The notes beneath the pieces are model-generated. The model was not told the DNA's origin. It searched no databases and saw only the letters and a list, made by a program, of their open reading frames with translations. Shown here in pieces: positions 6,690 through 15,300 of a stretch of 40,048 bases of DNA (the stretch's first letter is position 1; each line of letters begins with the position of its first letter). Source of the DNA: an uncultured Azospirillum sp. (GTDB taxonomy: Bacteria > Pseudomonadota > Alphaproteobacteria > RF32 > CAG-239); NCBI GenBank assembly GCA_900538765.1, contig UQAB01000015.1, forward strand, positions 1 through 40,048, in the 5' to 3' direction. A program made the position numbers and the translations under genes.

Positions 6690-7838
6690 ATGCGTATAGT
6701 TGACTTGTTTTCAGGAGCTGGTGGTTTAACCTTTGGTTTTTACTATAAAAAGGTTAACAATCGATTTGTAAAAAATCCCAAGTGGCATATTGTCTTTGCA
6801 AACGAATGGGATCAACAAGCCGCAAAGGCTTTTTCTTTAAATTTTCCCTCAGTAACAATGATTAACAAAGACATCAAAAACTTGTCAGAAGAAGAAATTC
6901 TAAAATATATGGGACAAGAAACAGTAGATTTAATTATAGGCGGACCACCATGCCAATCATATAGCACTATTGGCAAACGAAAATATGATGACAAAGCAAG
7001 GTTGTATGAAGAATATTATAGAATTCTTTCCATAGTCAAGCCGAAAATGTTCCTTTTTGAAAACGTTAAAGGAATGTTATCAATGAAAAACACTGATGGA
7101 GGATTAGTCATTAATGATATTCGGGATAAATTTGAAAGCATTAATTACGATATCTCACACAAAGTATTAGATGCTGCAGATTATGGCGTGCCCCAGCATA
7201 GGGAACGCGTTTTTATCATTGGACAAAGGAAGGGATTAAACATTTCTTGGAATTTTGACAACATAAAGAAAGTTTCGGAACAGATAACCGTAAAACAAGC
7301 TATTGATGACTTGCCTCCCGTGTATGGAAATGAGCCCGTTAGCAGTTATCAAGAAACTTCTTTGGCGACAAACGATTATCAACGTCTTATGCGAGGACAA
7401 AACGAACATCTTACAGAACATTTTTCTTCACTTTATGGCGAAAAAATGCAAACCATTATAAACAATGTTATTCAGGGAGAAGGAAAAGATTACATAAATT
7501 CTTTAGTCGACAAGGGGATTATTGATAAAAAATACCGTCTTACATCCGGATATAAAAACACATACGGGAGACTTTGGGAAGACCGTCCCAGTACAACCAT
7601 TACCAATAATATGTCGACTCCTTCTGGCTTACGATGCATTCATTATAAGGAAAACAGAGCGCTAACTCCTCGTGAGGGAGCCCGATTACAGTCCTTTCCA
7701 GATTGGTTCCGTTTTTGGGGAGGCAAAGGAAATGTTACCACGCAGATTGGAAATGCCGTTCCCCCATTGTTGGCTATGAAAATAGCGGAAGAATTGGAAA
7801 ATGTATTGGATACTATAGATGGAAAATACCCAAAATAA
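6690..7838 (+). CDS. DNA (cytosine-5) methyltransferase
   Basis: A 382-residue C5 methyltransferase that transfers a methyl group from S-adenosylmethionine to cytosine in a specific DNA site. Motif I DLFSGAGG (residues 5-12), motif IV GGPPCQSYS with nucleophile C88, motif VI FENVKG (E124), motif VIII QHRERVF (Q169-F175) and motif X GNAVPP near the C-terminus are all intact. The target-recognition region is about residues 185-310. The ATG at 6690 is preferred since motif I follows within five residues; an upstream extension lacks family features and overlaps the promoter. The stop overlaps the next gene by 20 bases. The target site cannot be read from the sequence. With vsr opposite, it resembles the modification half of a restriction-type system. 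Confidence 0.95.
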   Translation: MRIVDLFSGAGGLTFGFYYKKVNNRFVKNPKWHIVFANEWDQQAAKAFSLNFPSVTMINKDIKNLSEEEILKYMGQETVDLIIGGPPCQSYSTIGKRKYDDKARLYEEYYRILSIVKPKMFLFENVKGMLSMKNTDGGLVINDIRDKFESINYDISHKVLDAADYGVPQHRERVFIIGQRKGLNISWNFDNIKKVSEQITVKQAIDDLPPVYGNEPVSSYQETSLATNDYQRLMRGQNEHLTEHFSSLYGEKMQTIINNVIQGEGKDYINSLVDKGIIDKKYRLTSGYKNTYGRLWEDRPSTTITNNMSTPSGLRCIHYKENRALTPREGARLQSFPDWFRFWGGKGNVTTQIGNAVPPLLAMKIAEELENVLDTIDGKYPK

Positions 7839-9930
7839 AATATATTTCAACTTTTCGTATTTTGCCCTTAAACTTTTGGGAAAGGGCCTATATAACAACC
7901 CTTGGAGTGCGATATCCGAATTGGTTGCAAACAGCCTTGATGCTCAGGCCACTTCCGTATATTTATACATTAACATGAAAGATAAAGAGCATTCTACCAT
8001 TGAAATTTTTGACAATGGTACGGGGATGACATATAAAGATTTGGCTGAAAAATATGTTTTTATGGGAAAAAACAAAAGAGACGAGGAAAATAACGAAAAC
8101 CTTAGGAACAGCTACATGGGACGAAAGGGAATCGGCAAATTGGCCGCGTTATACTTGTCAAAAAAATATTATTTGCTGACTAAAACGGCTGATGAAGACG
8201 AAAGCCGATGGCTTTTGGATTCAGAAGGTCCTGAAAATGAAATTCCTACACTTGAACGTTGTACTAAAGAAATTAAAATAGAGACATCTCAATATTGGGA
8301 ACAATTCAAAACTGGAACCATGATTAAATTGACAAACGTTGATTTAACAGGTATCGGCGAACAGACGATTGAGGGTTTGAAAGCTCGATTGGCAGATTTT
8401 TTTCTTATTGATGGTTTGAATGGAAAGATCGAAATCGCGGTTATGGACAAAAGCAATTTGACTATAGATTTTCAAACGGTAAAAAAGTCTATCGCGTTTA
8501 AAAACATGTTTGCTTTTGGATATAACACAAATAATGACATATTAAAAAATTTATCTTCGACAATCGTTGTCAATTCGCCATATAGCGAAATACGCAACAA
8601 AAAAAGGCAAGTTCATATTTTTAAATTTGATGAATTTAAGAACATTTCCGGAGCCCGAAAATTTACATTGAAAAATGGCATATTGTCTAATGAAGACATA
8701 AAATATGAATTGAAAGGCTGGATTGGTTTGCATACCTCTGTCGATAAAGAAACAGCTAAAAGAAATGATGACAATTTTTTAAAAAACAAGGCTTACAAAC
8801 CTAATCAGCTCAGGTTATATGTACGAAAAAAATTGGCTGTCGAAAATTTCTTAGACCTCATAAAAAACAATCAAGTTTTTGCCAATTATATCGAAGGCGA
8901 AATTAGTTTTGACATTTTAGATGATGATCGATTTGACGATATAGCGACAACAAATAGGCAAAGTTTAATCGAAGACGACGAAAGAGTGCGCCTTTTGATT
9001 GAAATACTAGGGCCAATTATTGGAAAACTGATACGTACACGCATTCAATTGTCAAATCAAGTCAGCTCAGAAGAAAATGCAATACTTGAAAAAGAAAAAG
9101 CGGAAAAAGAAGCGGCAGAAAAAGAAGCGGCTGAAGAAAAAAGACAACGAGAATTTGCCGAAAAAAGGGTTGAAGAAGAAACTGAAGCCAGATTAGATGC
9201 CGAGAAAGCTAAAGAAATTGCTGAAACGACAGTTTTGATTGAAAAAAAACGTTCTAATTTCTTAGAAAGTTCCCTTGGTGAAGACCAAAAAGTTTTTGCA
9301 AAACGATTGCATATGTTAAAAATTAACATCATTACTATGAAAAAAGCAATAAAAAAAATGATTATGCTTATTCAAAGAAATAAGTTTTCAATCGATGAGG
9401 CTTTGATGAATTTAAAAAAGTTTTCTTACCATATTGCTCGAACAGAAGCTACATTAGCTTATACTCCTTACGCTGTTTTTAATATAAACAATGAAAAATT
9501 AAACGGTGATTTGTTTGAATTTATTACAGAGTATGCAAATAATGTGATGGGGAAAACGGATGACATAAACATAAAAGCAATAAACCAACACACTGACCGT
9601 TTCATTACAACGTTTTCCCCTCAAGATATTGTAATAATTCTTGACAATATTGTATCGAACTCCATCAAAACAGAACATAAGGCATCTCAACTGGATATCA
9701 TAATGTATATGGAAGACAACACGGCCAATATTATTTTTAAGGACAATGGCTTGGGTTTAAACGAAAAAATCAAAGATGTAAATTCATTATTTGATTTTGG
9801 CATAAGTTATACGGCATCAGGAACAGGCGTTGGTCTGTTTCATATAAAAGAGATTGTTGAGAAAAATTTAAAAGGTACCGTTAAAATAAATAAGGTTTCC
9901 TCTGGTTTTGAACTACAAATAAGGATATAA
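7819..9930 (+). CDS. Twin GHKL ATPase: MORC/Hsp90-like N-domain plus histidine-kinase-like C-domain
   Basis: A 703-residue protein with two separate GHKL ATP-binding modules. The first has N-box E34, N38, D41 (AISELVANSLDA), G1 DNGTG (65-69) and G2 MGRKGIGK (100-107), as in Hsp90/MutL/MORC-type ATPases. A charged coiled coil follows (about 415-480, Glu/Lys/Ala-rich). The C-terminal part resembles a histidine kinase: a helix with H498 (KRLHMLK) as possible phosphoacceptor, N-box ILDNIVSNS (N610, N614), G1 DNGLG (642-646), F-box-like LFDFG and G2 GTGVGL (668-673). No signal peptide or membrane segment, so cytosolic. It starts inside the methyltransferase gene and ends one base before the receiver-like gene, so the three are probably translationally coupled. 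Inferred role: a sensor that signals to the next gene. Confidence 0.85.
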   Translation: MENTQNKIYFNFSYFALKLLGKGLYNNPWSAISELVANSLDAQATSVYLYINMKDKEHSTIEIFDNGTGMTYKDLAEKYVFMGKNKRDEENNENLRNSYMGRKGIGKLAALYLSKKYYLLTKTADEDESRWLLDSEGPENEIPTLERCTKEIKIETSQYWEQFKTGTMIKLTNVDLTGIGEQTIEGLKARLADFFLIDGLNGKIEIAVMDKSNLTIDFQTVKKSIAFKNMFAFGYNTNNDILKNLSSTIVVNSPYSEIRNKKRQVHIFKFDEFKNISGARKFTLKNGILSNEDIKYELKGWIGLHTSVDKETAKRNDDNFLKNKAYKPNQLRLYVRKKLAVENFLDLIKNNQVFANYIEGEISFDILDDDRFDDIATTNRQSLIEDDERVRLLIEILGPIIGKLIRTRIQLSNQVSSEENAILEKEKAEKEAAEKEAAEEKRQREFAEKRVEEETEARLDAEKAKEIAETTVLIEKKRSNFLESSLGEDQKVFAKRLHMLKINIITMKKAIKKMIMLIQRNKFSIDEALMNLKKFSYHIARTEATLAYTPYAVFNINNEKLNGDLFEFITEYANNVMGKTDDINIKAINQHTDRFITTFSPQDIVIILDNIVSNSIKTEHKASQLDIIMYMEDNTANIIFKDNGLGLNEKIKDVNSLFDFGISYTASGTGVGLFHIKEIVEKNLKGTVKINKVSSGFELQIRI

Positions 9931-9931
9931 C

Positions 9932-10942
9932 ATGAGATACAATATTAATGTATTATGGGTTGAAGACTCTCGCACTTTTTATGACGAAGAAAAAGACATA
10001 TTGGAAATGTTCGCCACAGATAATGGCATTAACGTCAACTTTGAGTATATAGAAGATGTTGAAGTCTTTTTTAATGCAATGGAGCGACAAAAGGACGGTT
10101 TTCAAAAATATGACATATGCTTTATTGACTACAATCTTTCTTTGCAATCTGATAAATTTGGAGATTCTGTAATAAAAGAATTAAGAGGATATAATGTTTG
10201 TACAGACATCCTGTTTTATTCTGCAGACGACGTACCTACAATTAAAGAAATTGTTAAAGATGACTTCTCCTCCTTTGAAGGAGTATATGTGACAAATAGA
10301 GAACATTTTGACGATAAATCTCAGTATCTGCTAAACAAAAACGCAAAAAAATTGTATTCTATCAATAACATTAGAGGACTTCTTATGAATGAAACTTCTG
10401 AAAACGATTATATAATGAAGTCATATTTGCTAAGAAAATATTCGTTATTGAAAGATGATGAAAAAGAAGAATTGGCTGAATACATTAAAAACATAATTAC
10501 AGAAAACGACAACAAACATCAATTAAACATGAAAGCCGCATTAAAATTAATTGATGGACATATTTCTATAAATGTCAATGCTCTTTTAAAATTACCAAGC
10601 GACATACTTTCACTGAATGACAGATACGAGTTGCTAAAGCGAATTTTGAACTATTTGGAAAAAGATAAAATAGATAGCGTTTTACTTGATAAGTATTTAA
10701 ATGAAATAGTATCCATGCGTAACAATTTGGCTCATAGGAAGCTTGAAGTATGCAAAGCCAACAAACAGGTTATGCATTATAACTCGATTAATGATTTTGA
10801 ACAAAAAAAGTGTAAGGTCAATTGCACTAAAACATGTGAACATTCTTCTGACAACAGAGTCAGCGTTGAAACATGGAATGACATTAAAAAGGAGTTAAAA
10901 ATTTTTGGGCAACAAATGGATGAACTTTATATCCATTTATAA
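9932..10942 (+). CDS. Receiver-like domain fused to HEPN-type RNase domain
   Basis: A 336-residue protein. Residues 1-130 look like a response-regulator receiver: acidic E11/D12 (LWVEDS), phosphoacceptor candidate D66 (CFIDYNL) and S97 (LFYSADD). The usual conserved Lys near VYVTNRE is not obvious, so signalling may be atypical. The helical C-terminal half carries MRNNLAHRK, where R263 to H268 is the Rx4H motif of HEPN ribonucleases. A Cys cluster near the end (CKVNCTKTCEH) may bind zinc. AAGGA precedes the ATG, one base after the previous stop. I infer that the twin-GHKL partner controls this protein and that its output is RNA cleavage. The alternative is that HEPN acts only as a dimerisation module. 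Confidence 0.75.
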   Translation: MRYNINVLWVEDSRTFYDEEKDILEMFATDNGINVNFEYIEDVEVFFNAMERQKDGFQKYDICFIDYNLSLQSDKFGDSVIKELRGYNVCTDILFYSADDVPTIKEIVKDDFSSFEGVYVTNREHFDDKSQYLLNKNAKKLYSINNIRGLLMNETSENDYIMKSYLLRKYSLLKDDEKEELAEYIKNIITENDNKHQLNMKAALKLIDGHISINVNALLKLPSDILSLNDRYELLKRILNYLEKDKIDSVLLDKYLNEIVSMRNNLAHRKLEVCKANKQVMHYNSINDFEQKKCKVNCTKTCEHSSDNRVSVETWNDIKKELKIFGQQMDELYIHL

Positions 10943-11249
10943 ATTCCATTAATGTTTTTTGTCGTCTTAGTCTACATAAACTTCCACCTGTTCACATAGA
11001 TGGCATTATATGTATTAAACTACCTTCGTCCAGTATAAAAGCTTTGCAAGTCTTACTGCTGGGGAGGTATGTTTATGCCAACCTACTCATTCCGGCAGTG
11101 TTATGCTCAAATTATAAAAGCATTTATAATTTAGACATTAACAAAAACAACATTATGCTAAAAAGCTATTGACATTCAAATTATTAGAGAATGAAAATAT
11201 ATAACTTTAACACATTGAAACATTTTTAAATTTAAAACTATGACTGAGG

Positions 11250-11431
11250 ATTTAGACAAGTTCGAGAAGGGGGAAAAGTGCTTCTGATAAAAAATCGTTT
11301 GATTCGCAGAAGTCCGTTCCTTCCTCAAAGTGTTTATACGCAAAAGTTTGCGGCTGGTTAGACCAGTTCGTGATGACTGGAAACCGCATCACCATTTGGA
11401 AGAATCTCCGTAGGAATACGGGGATTTTTTT
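11250..11431 (+). ncRNA. Possible structured RNA ending at a terminator
   Basis: Several nested stems can be drawn: CTTCTG (11281-11286) with CAGAAG (11307-11312), TTTGCGG with CCGCA around CTGGTTAGACCAG, and TGATG with CATCA. The stretch ends in a clean intrinsic terminator (11404-11431). I could not match it to tmRNA, RNase P, SRP or 6S RNA. It could also be the folded leader of the phage lysis genes. Confidence 0.3.
11404..11431 (+). terminator. Intrinsic terminator
   Basis: ATCTCCGTA, loop GGAA, TACGGGGAT, then seven T. It ends the structured stretch ahead of the phage remnant. Confidence 0.75.
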
Positions 11432-11744
11432 GTGCGCTAAGACTTAGGAAATCAGGGGATTGGAGAGATTGAAAGACGGGATTTTAGTCTAAGGAGTCCC
11501 GCCTTAAAGGGCTTAATTTCGGTCTAAATGGGCAAAAAGTCTACGTTATGTAGGGACACCTTAGACAGTATCCCTACATCAGTTTTATTGGCTTTGAGGG
11601 GAAAATAGTTAAAATCGGTTCGTGAGTAAAAACCGCTTATCGGTCGGCTGAAAATATAGGTTTTCACGAACTTTTGCATCCCCCCTACATGAAATGGAAA
11701 ACGGCATAAGACAGAAAAGATTTTTATAAAACACAAGCGAAAAA

Positions 11745-12041
11745 GTGGAAAAATACTGTTATGTCATCAGATTGGATGGAACGATTGAAAACGGACGTCC
11801 TCTGGCTCAGATCGGCGCTCATTGCAACGGTTATAATGAAAACAGCATTGGCATTTGCCTGATTGGCCGCCGGGAGTTTACACCGGCCCAGCTGGTCTCG
11901 CTGAGAAACCTTATCGGCTCCTATCGGAAACTCTTCCCCGGTTCAGAAGTATTCGGACATTATGAGTTATGCCGGTATAAGTCTTGCCCCAACTTTAATG
12001 TAAAGGACTGGTACTATGGCGGAATTTTTAAACAAATTTAA
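11745..12041 (+). pseudogene. Phage N-acetylmuramoyl-L-alanine amidase, N-terminally truncated
   Basis: The 98-residue frame aligns with the C-terminal two thirds of T7-lysozyme-type amidases (Amidase_2), zinc enzymes that cut peptidoglycan at the amide bond. Seen are YVIRLDGTIENGRPLAQIGAH, NENSIGICLIGR, FTPAQL, FGHYELC and KSCPNF. The family's N-terminal zinc-binding His segment and the GYH motif are gone, and an in-frame stop lies only five codons ahead of the GTG. It therefore cannot be a working lysin. The next small membrane gene overlaps its end, as in phage lysis cassettes. This is a prophage remnant. Confidence 0.75.
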
Positions 12042-12210
12042 GGCCTGGATTATTGCCGGAGTTGGTCTTTTGCTTTACTGGCTGGGGCGAAAAGATGAAA
12101 AAATTAAACAAATCGACACTAAACAGAAAGGACAGCTCAATGCGATACATCAAGCGAACGTGGTTCGCAATACTCGCTTTGAGTCTTCAGGAAACCATAG
12201 ACCAGATTGA
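12016..12210 (+). CDS. Small phage-type membrane protein, probably frameshifted
   Basis: The 64-residue product has one N-terminal membrane helix (AWIIAGVGLLLYWLG) and a charged tail, the form of holin-associated or spanin-like lysis proteins. It overlaps the amidase remnant by 26 bases. After NVVRNT the frame becomes unlike phage tails, while the +1-shifted frame (track 12053-12247) continues with SLQETIDQIDRNNLVYDDL, which looks like the natural C-terminus. A single-base frameshift near 12170-12190 would explain this. I infer a decaying gene. Its exact role is not known. Confidence 0.5.
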   Translation: MAEFLNKFKAWIIAGVGLLLYWLGRKDEKIKQIDTKQKGQLNAIHQANVVRNTRFESSGNHRPD

Positions 12211-12246
12211 CCGCAACAATTTGGTTTATGATGACCTTTGCACCTG

Positions 12247-12283
12247 AAAAAGCCCCCTGCTCTACGGAGTAGGGGGCTTTTTG
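12247..12283. terminator. Strong bidirectional terminator
   Basis: AAAAGCCCCCT and AGGGGGCTTTTT with an inner CTC/GAG pair, flanked by A and T runs. It separates the phage remnant from the convergent RTX gene. Confidence 0.85.
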
Positions 12284-12300
12284 TCGTTTAAATACCTCTT

Positions 12301-15300
12301 TTAGATTGCTTTTCTGGTCAAATCCTGACTGGCTGCCAGAGAGTACATATCGCTGACATCCTGTGTCGGATTAGACAGGGTATCCGTCGAAGCCGAATTG
12401 CTGACGCTGAAGCTGTTCATCGCTTGAATCAGTTGGTCTGCATTACTGATATTCAGTGTACTGTCATCATGGAACTTTATTGTTTCGACCATATTGTTAG
12501 AATATGTTTGGTTGTTTATTTGGATGCCTTGAGATTCATCTCCTTTAACAATAATACGTAAATTTCTTCCGTGTTGTTCAAATGCCAGGTCATCTAAAGA
12601 AATTCCTTCTCCAAATAAGATTTTATCATTGCCATTACTGTCAGAAATCGTATCAAACCCATCCCCAAGATTCCAGACATAGGTATCGTTACCATTTCCT
12701 CCATTTAGAGTATCATTTCCCTTTCCGCCGATTATAATATTACTACCATTTCCGGTGTAAACTTCATCATGCCCATCTCCGGCGTAGATGATATTATCAT
12801 TATCTCCGGTACGAATTTCTTCATTGGCATCACTTTGGACATATGTCAGTCCCTGATTAACAATATTATAAGAAGTTCCATCTGAGAATTCCAGCAGACC
12901 TATAATATCTGTTCTTTCTAAGGTTATTTTTTGGTCTGGATAATTTTTGAATGAGATTACAAGACCATCTCCGTTTTTCGTAAAAATCAAATCATCTAAA
13001 GTTATTCCTTCACCAAATTTGATTTTATCGTCAGCATTTCGGTCAGCATACTGGCTTAAAATTATATCCCGTCCGTCCCCGATATTATAAATGAAGGTAT
13101 TTGCGCCGACTCCTCCGTCCAAGCGGTCATTCCCTTTACCGCCGATGATGATGTCATCGCCATTTCCGGCATAAATTTTATCATCTCCTTCTCCGGCGTT
13201 GATAATATCATTAAAATCAGTGGCAGAGAAATCATCATTAGCGCCAGTTTGCGTATAGGTTAATCCTTGAGTTAAATCCATACTTGTACCATCAGCAAAT
13301 TCCAGTGTTTTAATACTGTTTGTCAAACGAAAGTTTTCAATCAAAATACGTTGATACGGATCGTTATTAATCGAAATTTGTAAATCATTAGAATTAATGT
13401 TGGTAAAAGTCAGACAATCTGCCGTGATGCCTTCTCCGAAGCGGATTATGTCTGAGACGTTATAGTTGGCTTTTATGGTATCACAACCATCTCCGAGATT
13501 ATAAATGAAGATATTATTACCGCTGCCGCCATCAAGGATATCGTTTCCTTTGCCGCCAATGAGCGTATCATTGCCTGCTCCGGCCTGAATATAAGAGTTT
13601 CCGTTTCCGTCATAGAAAATATCATCGAAATCAGTTCCGCGGATGGCTGTGCCATTGTTGTCTATATTTGGCTGGATAAAGGCATAACCGGTTGAGGTTA
13701 AATCTTTGATTGTTCCGTCTGAAAAATGCAATTCTGATATAGGAAATATGTTGGATGAATTTGCCTGTCCCGAAAGCAGAATTCCGTGTCCGGGCATGTT
13801 GAGGATATTGATTATAACGCCTGCTGATGATTTTGAGAAACTAATATCTTCCCATGAAATGCCTTCTCCGAAAATAATTTTGTTGAAACCATTACTGTCG
13901 TAAATTTCATCAAATCCATCTCCGAGGTTATAGTAGTAGGTATCATTGCCGCTTCCGCCGGTGAGTTTATCATTTCCCTTGCCGCCGGTGATATGGTTGT
14001 TACCTGTCCCTGTATTTATTGTATCGGCAAAATCACTTCCGATAAAGGTTTGGTCTGTATTATTACCGCTTAAATTTAGACTTTCATAGGGAATATATTC
14101 TATTTCTTTTGTCGACAAGTCAACAATTGATCCATCTGCAAATTCTAATATATTAATATTTTTTCGGTATATGTTTATACCTTGTGAAGTATCTCCTTTT
14201 ACAAAAATATAGAGATTGAGATTGGTCTGGGCGAACGAGAGGTCTTCAAAATTAATTCCTTGACCAAATTTTATTTTGTTTTCGCCGTAACTGTCATCAA
14301 TGTAATCAAATCCATCTCCCAGATTCCAGAGATAGGTATCGTTTCCATCTCCGCCATAGAGGGAATCATTTCCCTGTCCTCCGGAAATTATGTCATCTCC
14401 GGCATTGCCGTAGATTTTATCGTCACCACCATTACCATAAATTTCGTCGTTATATGATGAGCCTGATACTGAATTATCTGATATATCCGTTTGAATGAGT
14501 TTGAGCGGTGTTTCTGACAATTCAATACTGCTGCCATCGGCAAATTTCAAAGTAAAATCGTTTAACCTGAAGCCTTTTATCCCCTGTGTTCTATCTCCTC
14601 TGTAAAATAGATTACAGTAAATTCCGTCTTGTTCAAATACCAAATCATCAAAAGAAATGCCTTCTCCAAATTGAAGGATTCCTCCTGTTGAGTATCTAAA
14701 ACTGAATGTATCCAAACCATCACCGATATTCCAGATAAATGTGCCATTGCTGTTGTAACCGGAAATTGTATCGTTACCTTTTCCGGCACAGACGGTATTC
14801 GTCCCGCCGCTTAATGTGATTGTATTATCTCCGTTTCCGTCGTAAATTGTACTATTCGCTAAAGGAATGAGAATATTTGAATTTTCATCCTGTTGGATAA
14901 ACGTCAGACCTTGTTCCTCAAGATTGTATTCTGTTCCGTCTGCAAATTTGAGAAGATATTTGTGACTGGTATAAAAATTGCTGAGGATTATACCCTGTGT
15001 TTTATCATCGTTGACATAAAGACGGAGTGAATTTTCGGTTCTTAAAATTTCAAATTTTAAATCATTGAAGGAAATACCTTCGCCGAATTGGATAATGCCC
15101 TGAGTTTCATAAAGACTTGATATCGTGTCCAAGCCATCTCCCAAGTTCCAGATATAGGTGTTTGTTCCATAACTCCCAAAGAGATAGTCATCACCTTTGC
15201 CGCCAATAAGAGTATCGTTGCCTCTGTCGCCGGAAAGTTCGTCATCTCCGTCATAGCCGTAAATAACATCATCATATTGAGTTCCGGTTATACTGTCGTC

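Larger units (their letters stand above)
10943..11744. other. Non-coding stretch with structured elements
   Basis: About 800 bases without a convincing gene. At 11055-11099 a hairpin (ACTGC/GCAGT plus AGGT/ACCT) encloses GGGGAGGT and a 19-codon ORF (ATG at 11075). At 11549-11578 TGTAGGGA and TCCCTACA form a stem. The stretch between 11250 and 11431 is listed separately. The region is AT-rich and may be decayed phage or island DNA. Confidence 0.45.

Noticed and set aside
10960..10980. Solitary end of the IS3 element (AGTCTACA match)
   Set aside because: Only eight bases match, which is expected by chance.
11230..11431. 6S, SRP, RNase P or tmRNA gene
   Set aside because: None of the conserved cores of these RNAs could be found in the stretch.
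4577..11744. Integrated island bounded by tRNA-Lys att sites
   Set aside because: No repeat of the tRNA 3' end was found on the right side and no integrase gene is present, so only the loose term accessory block is justified.
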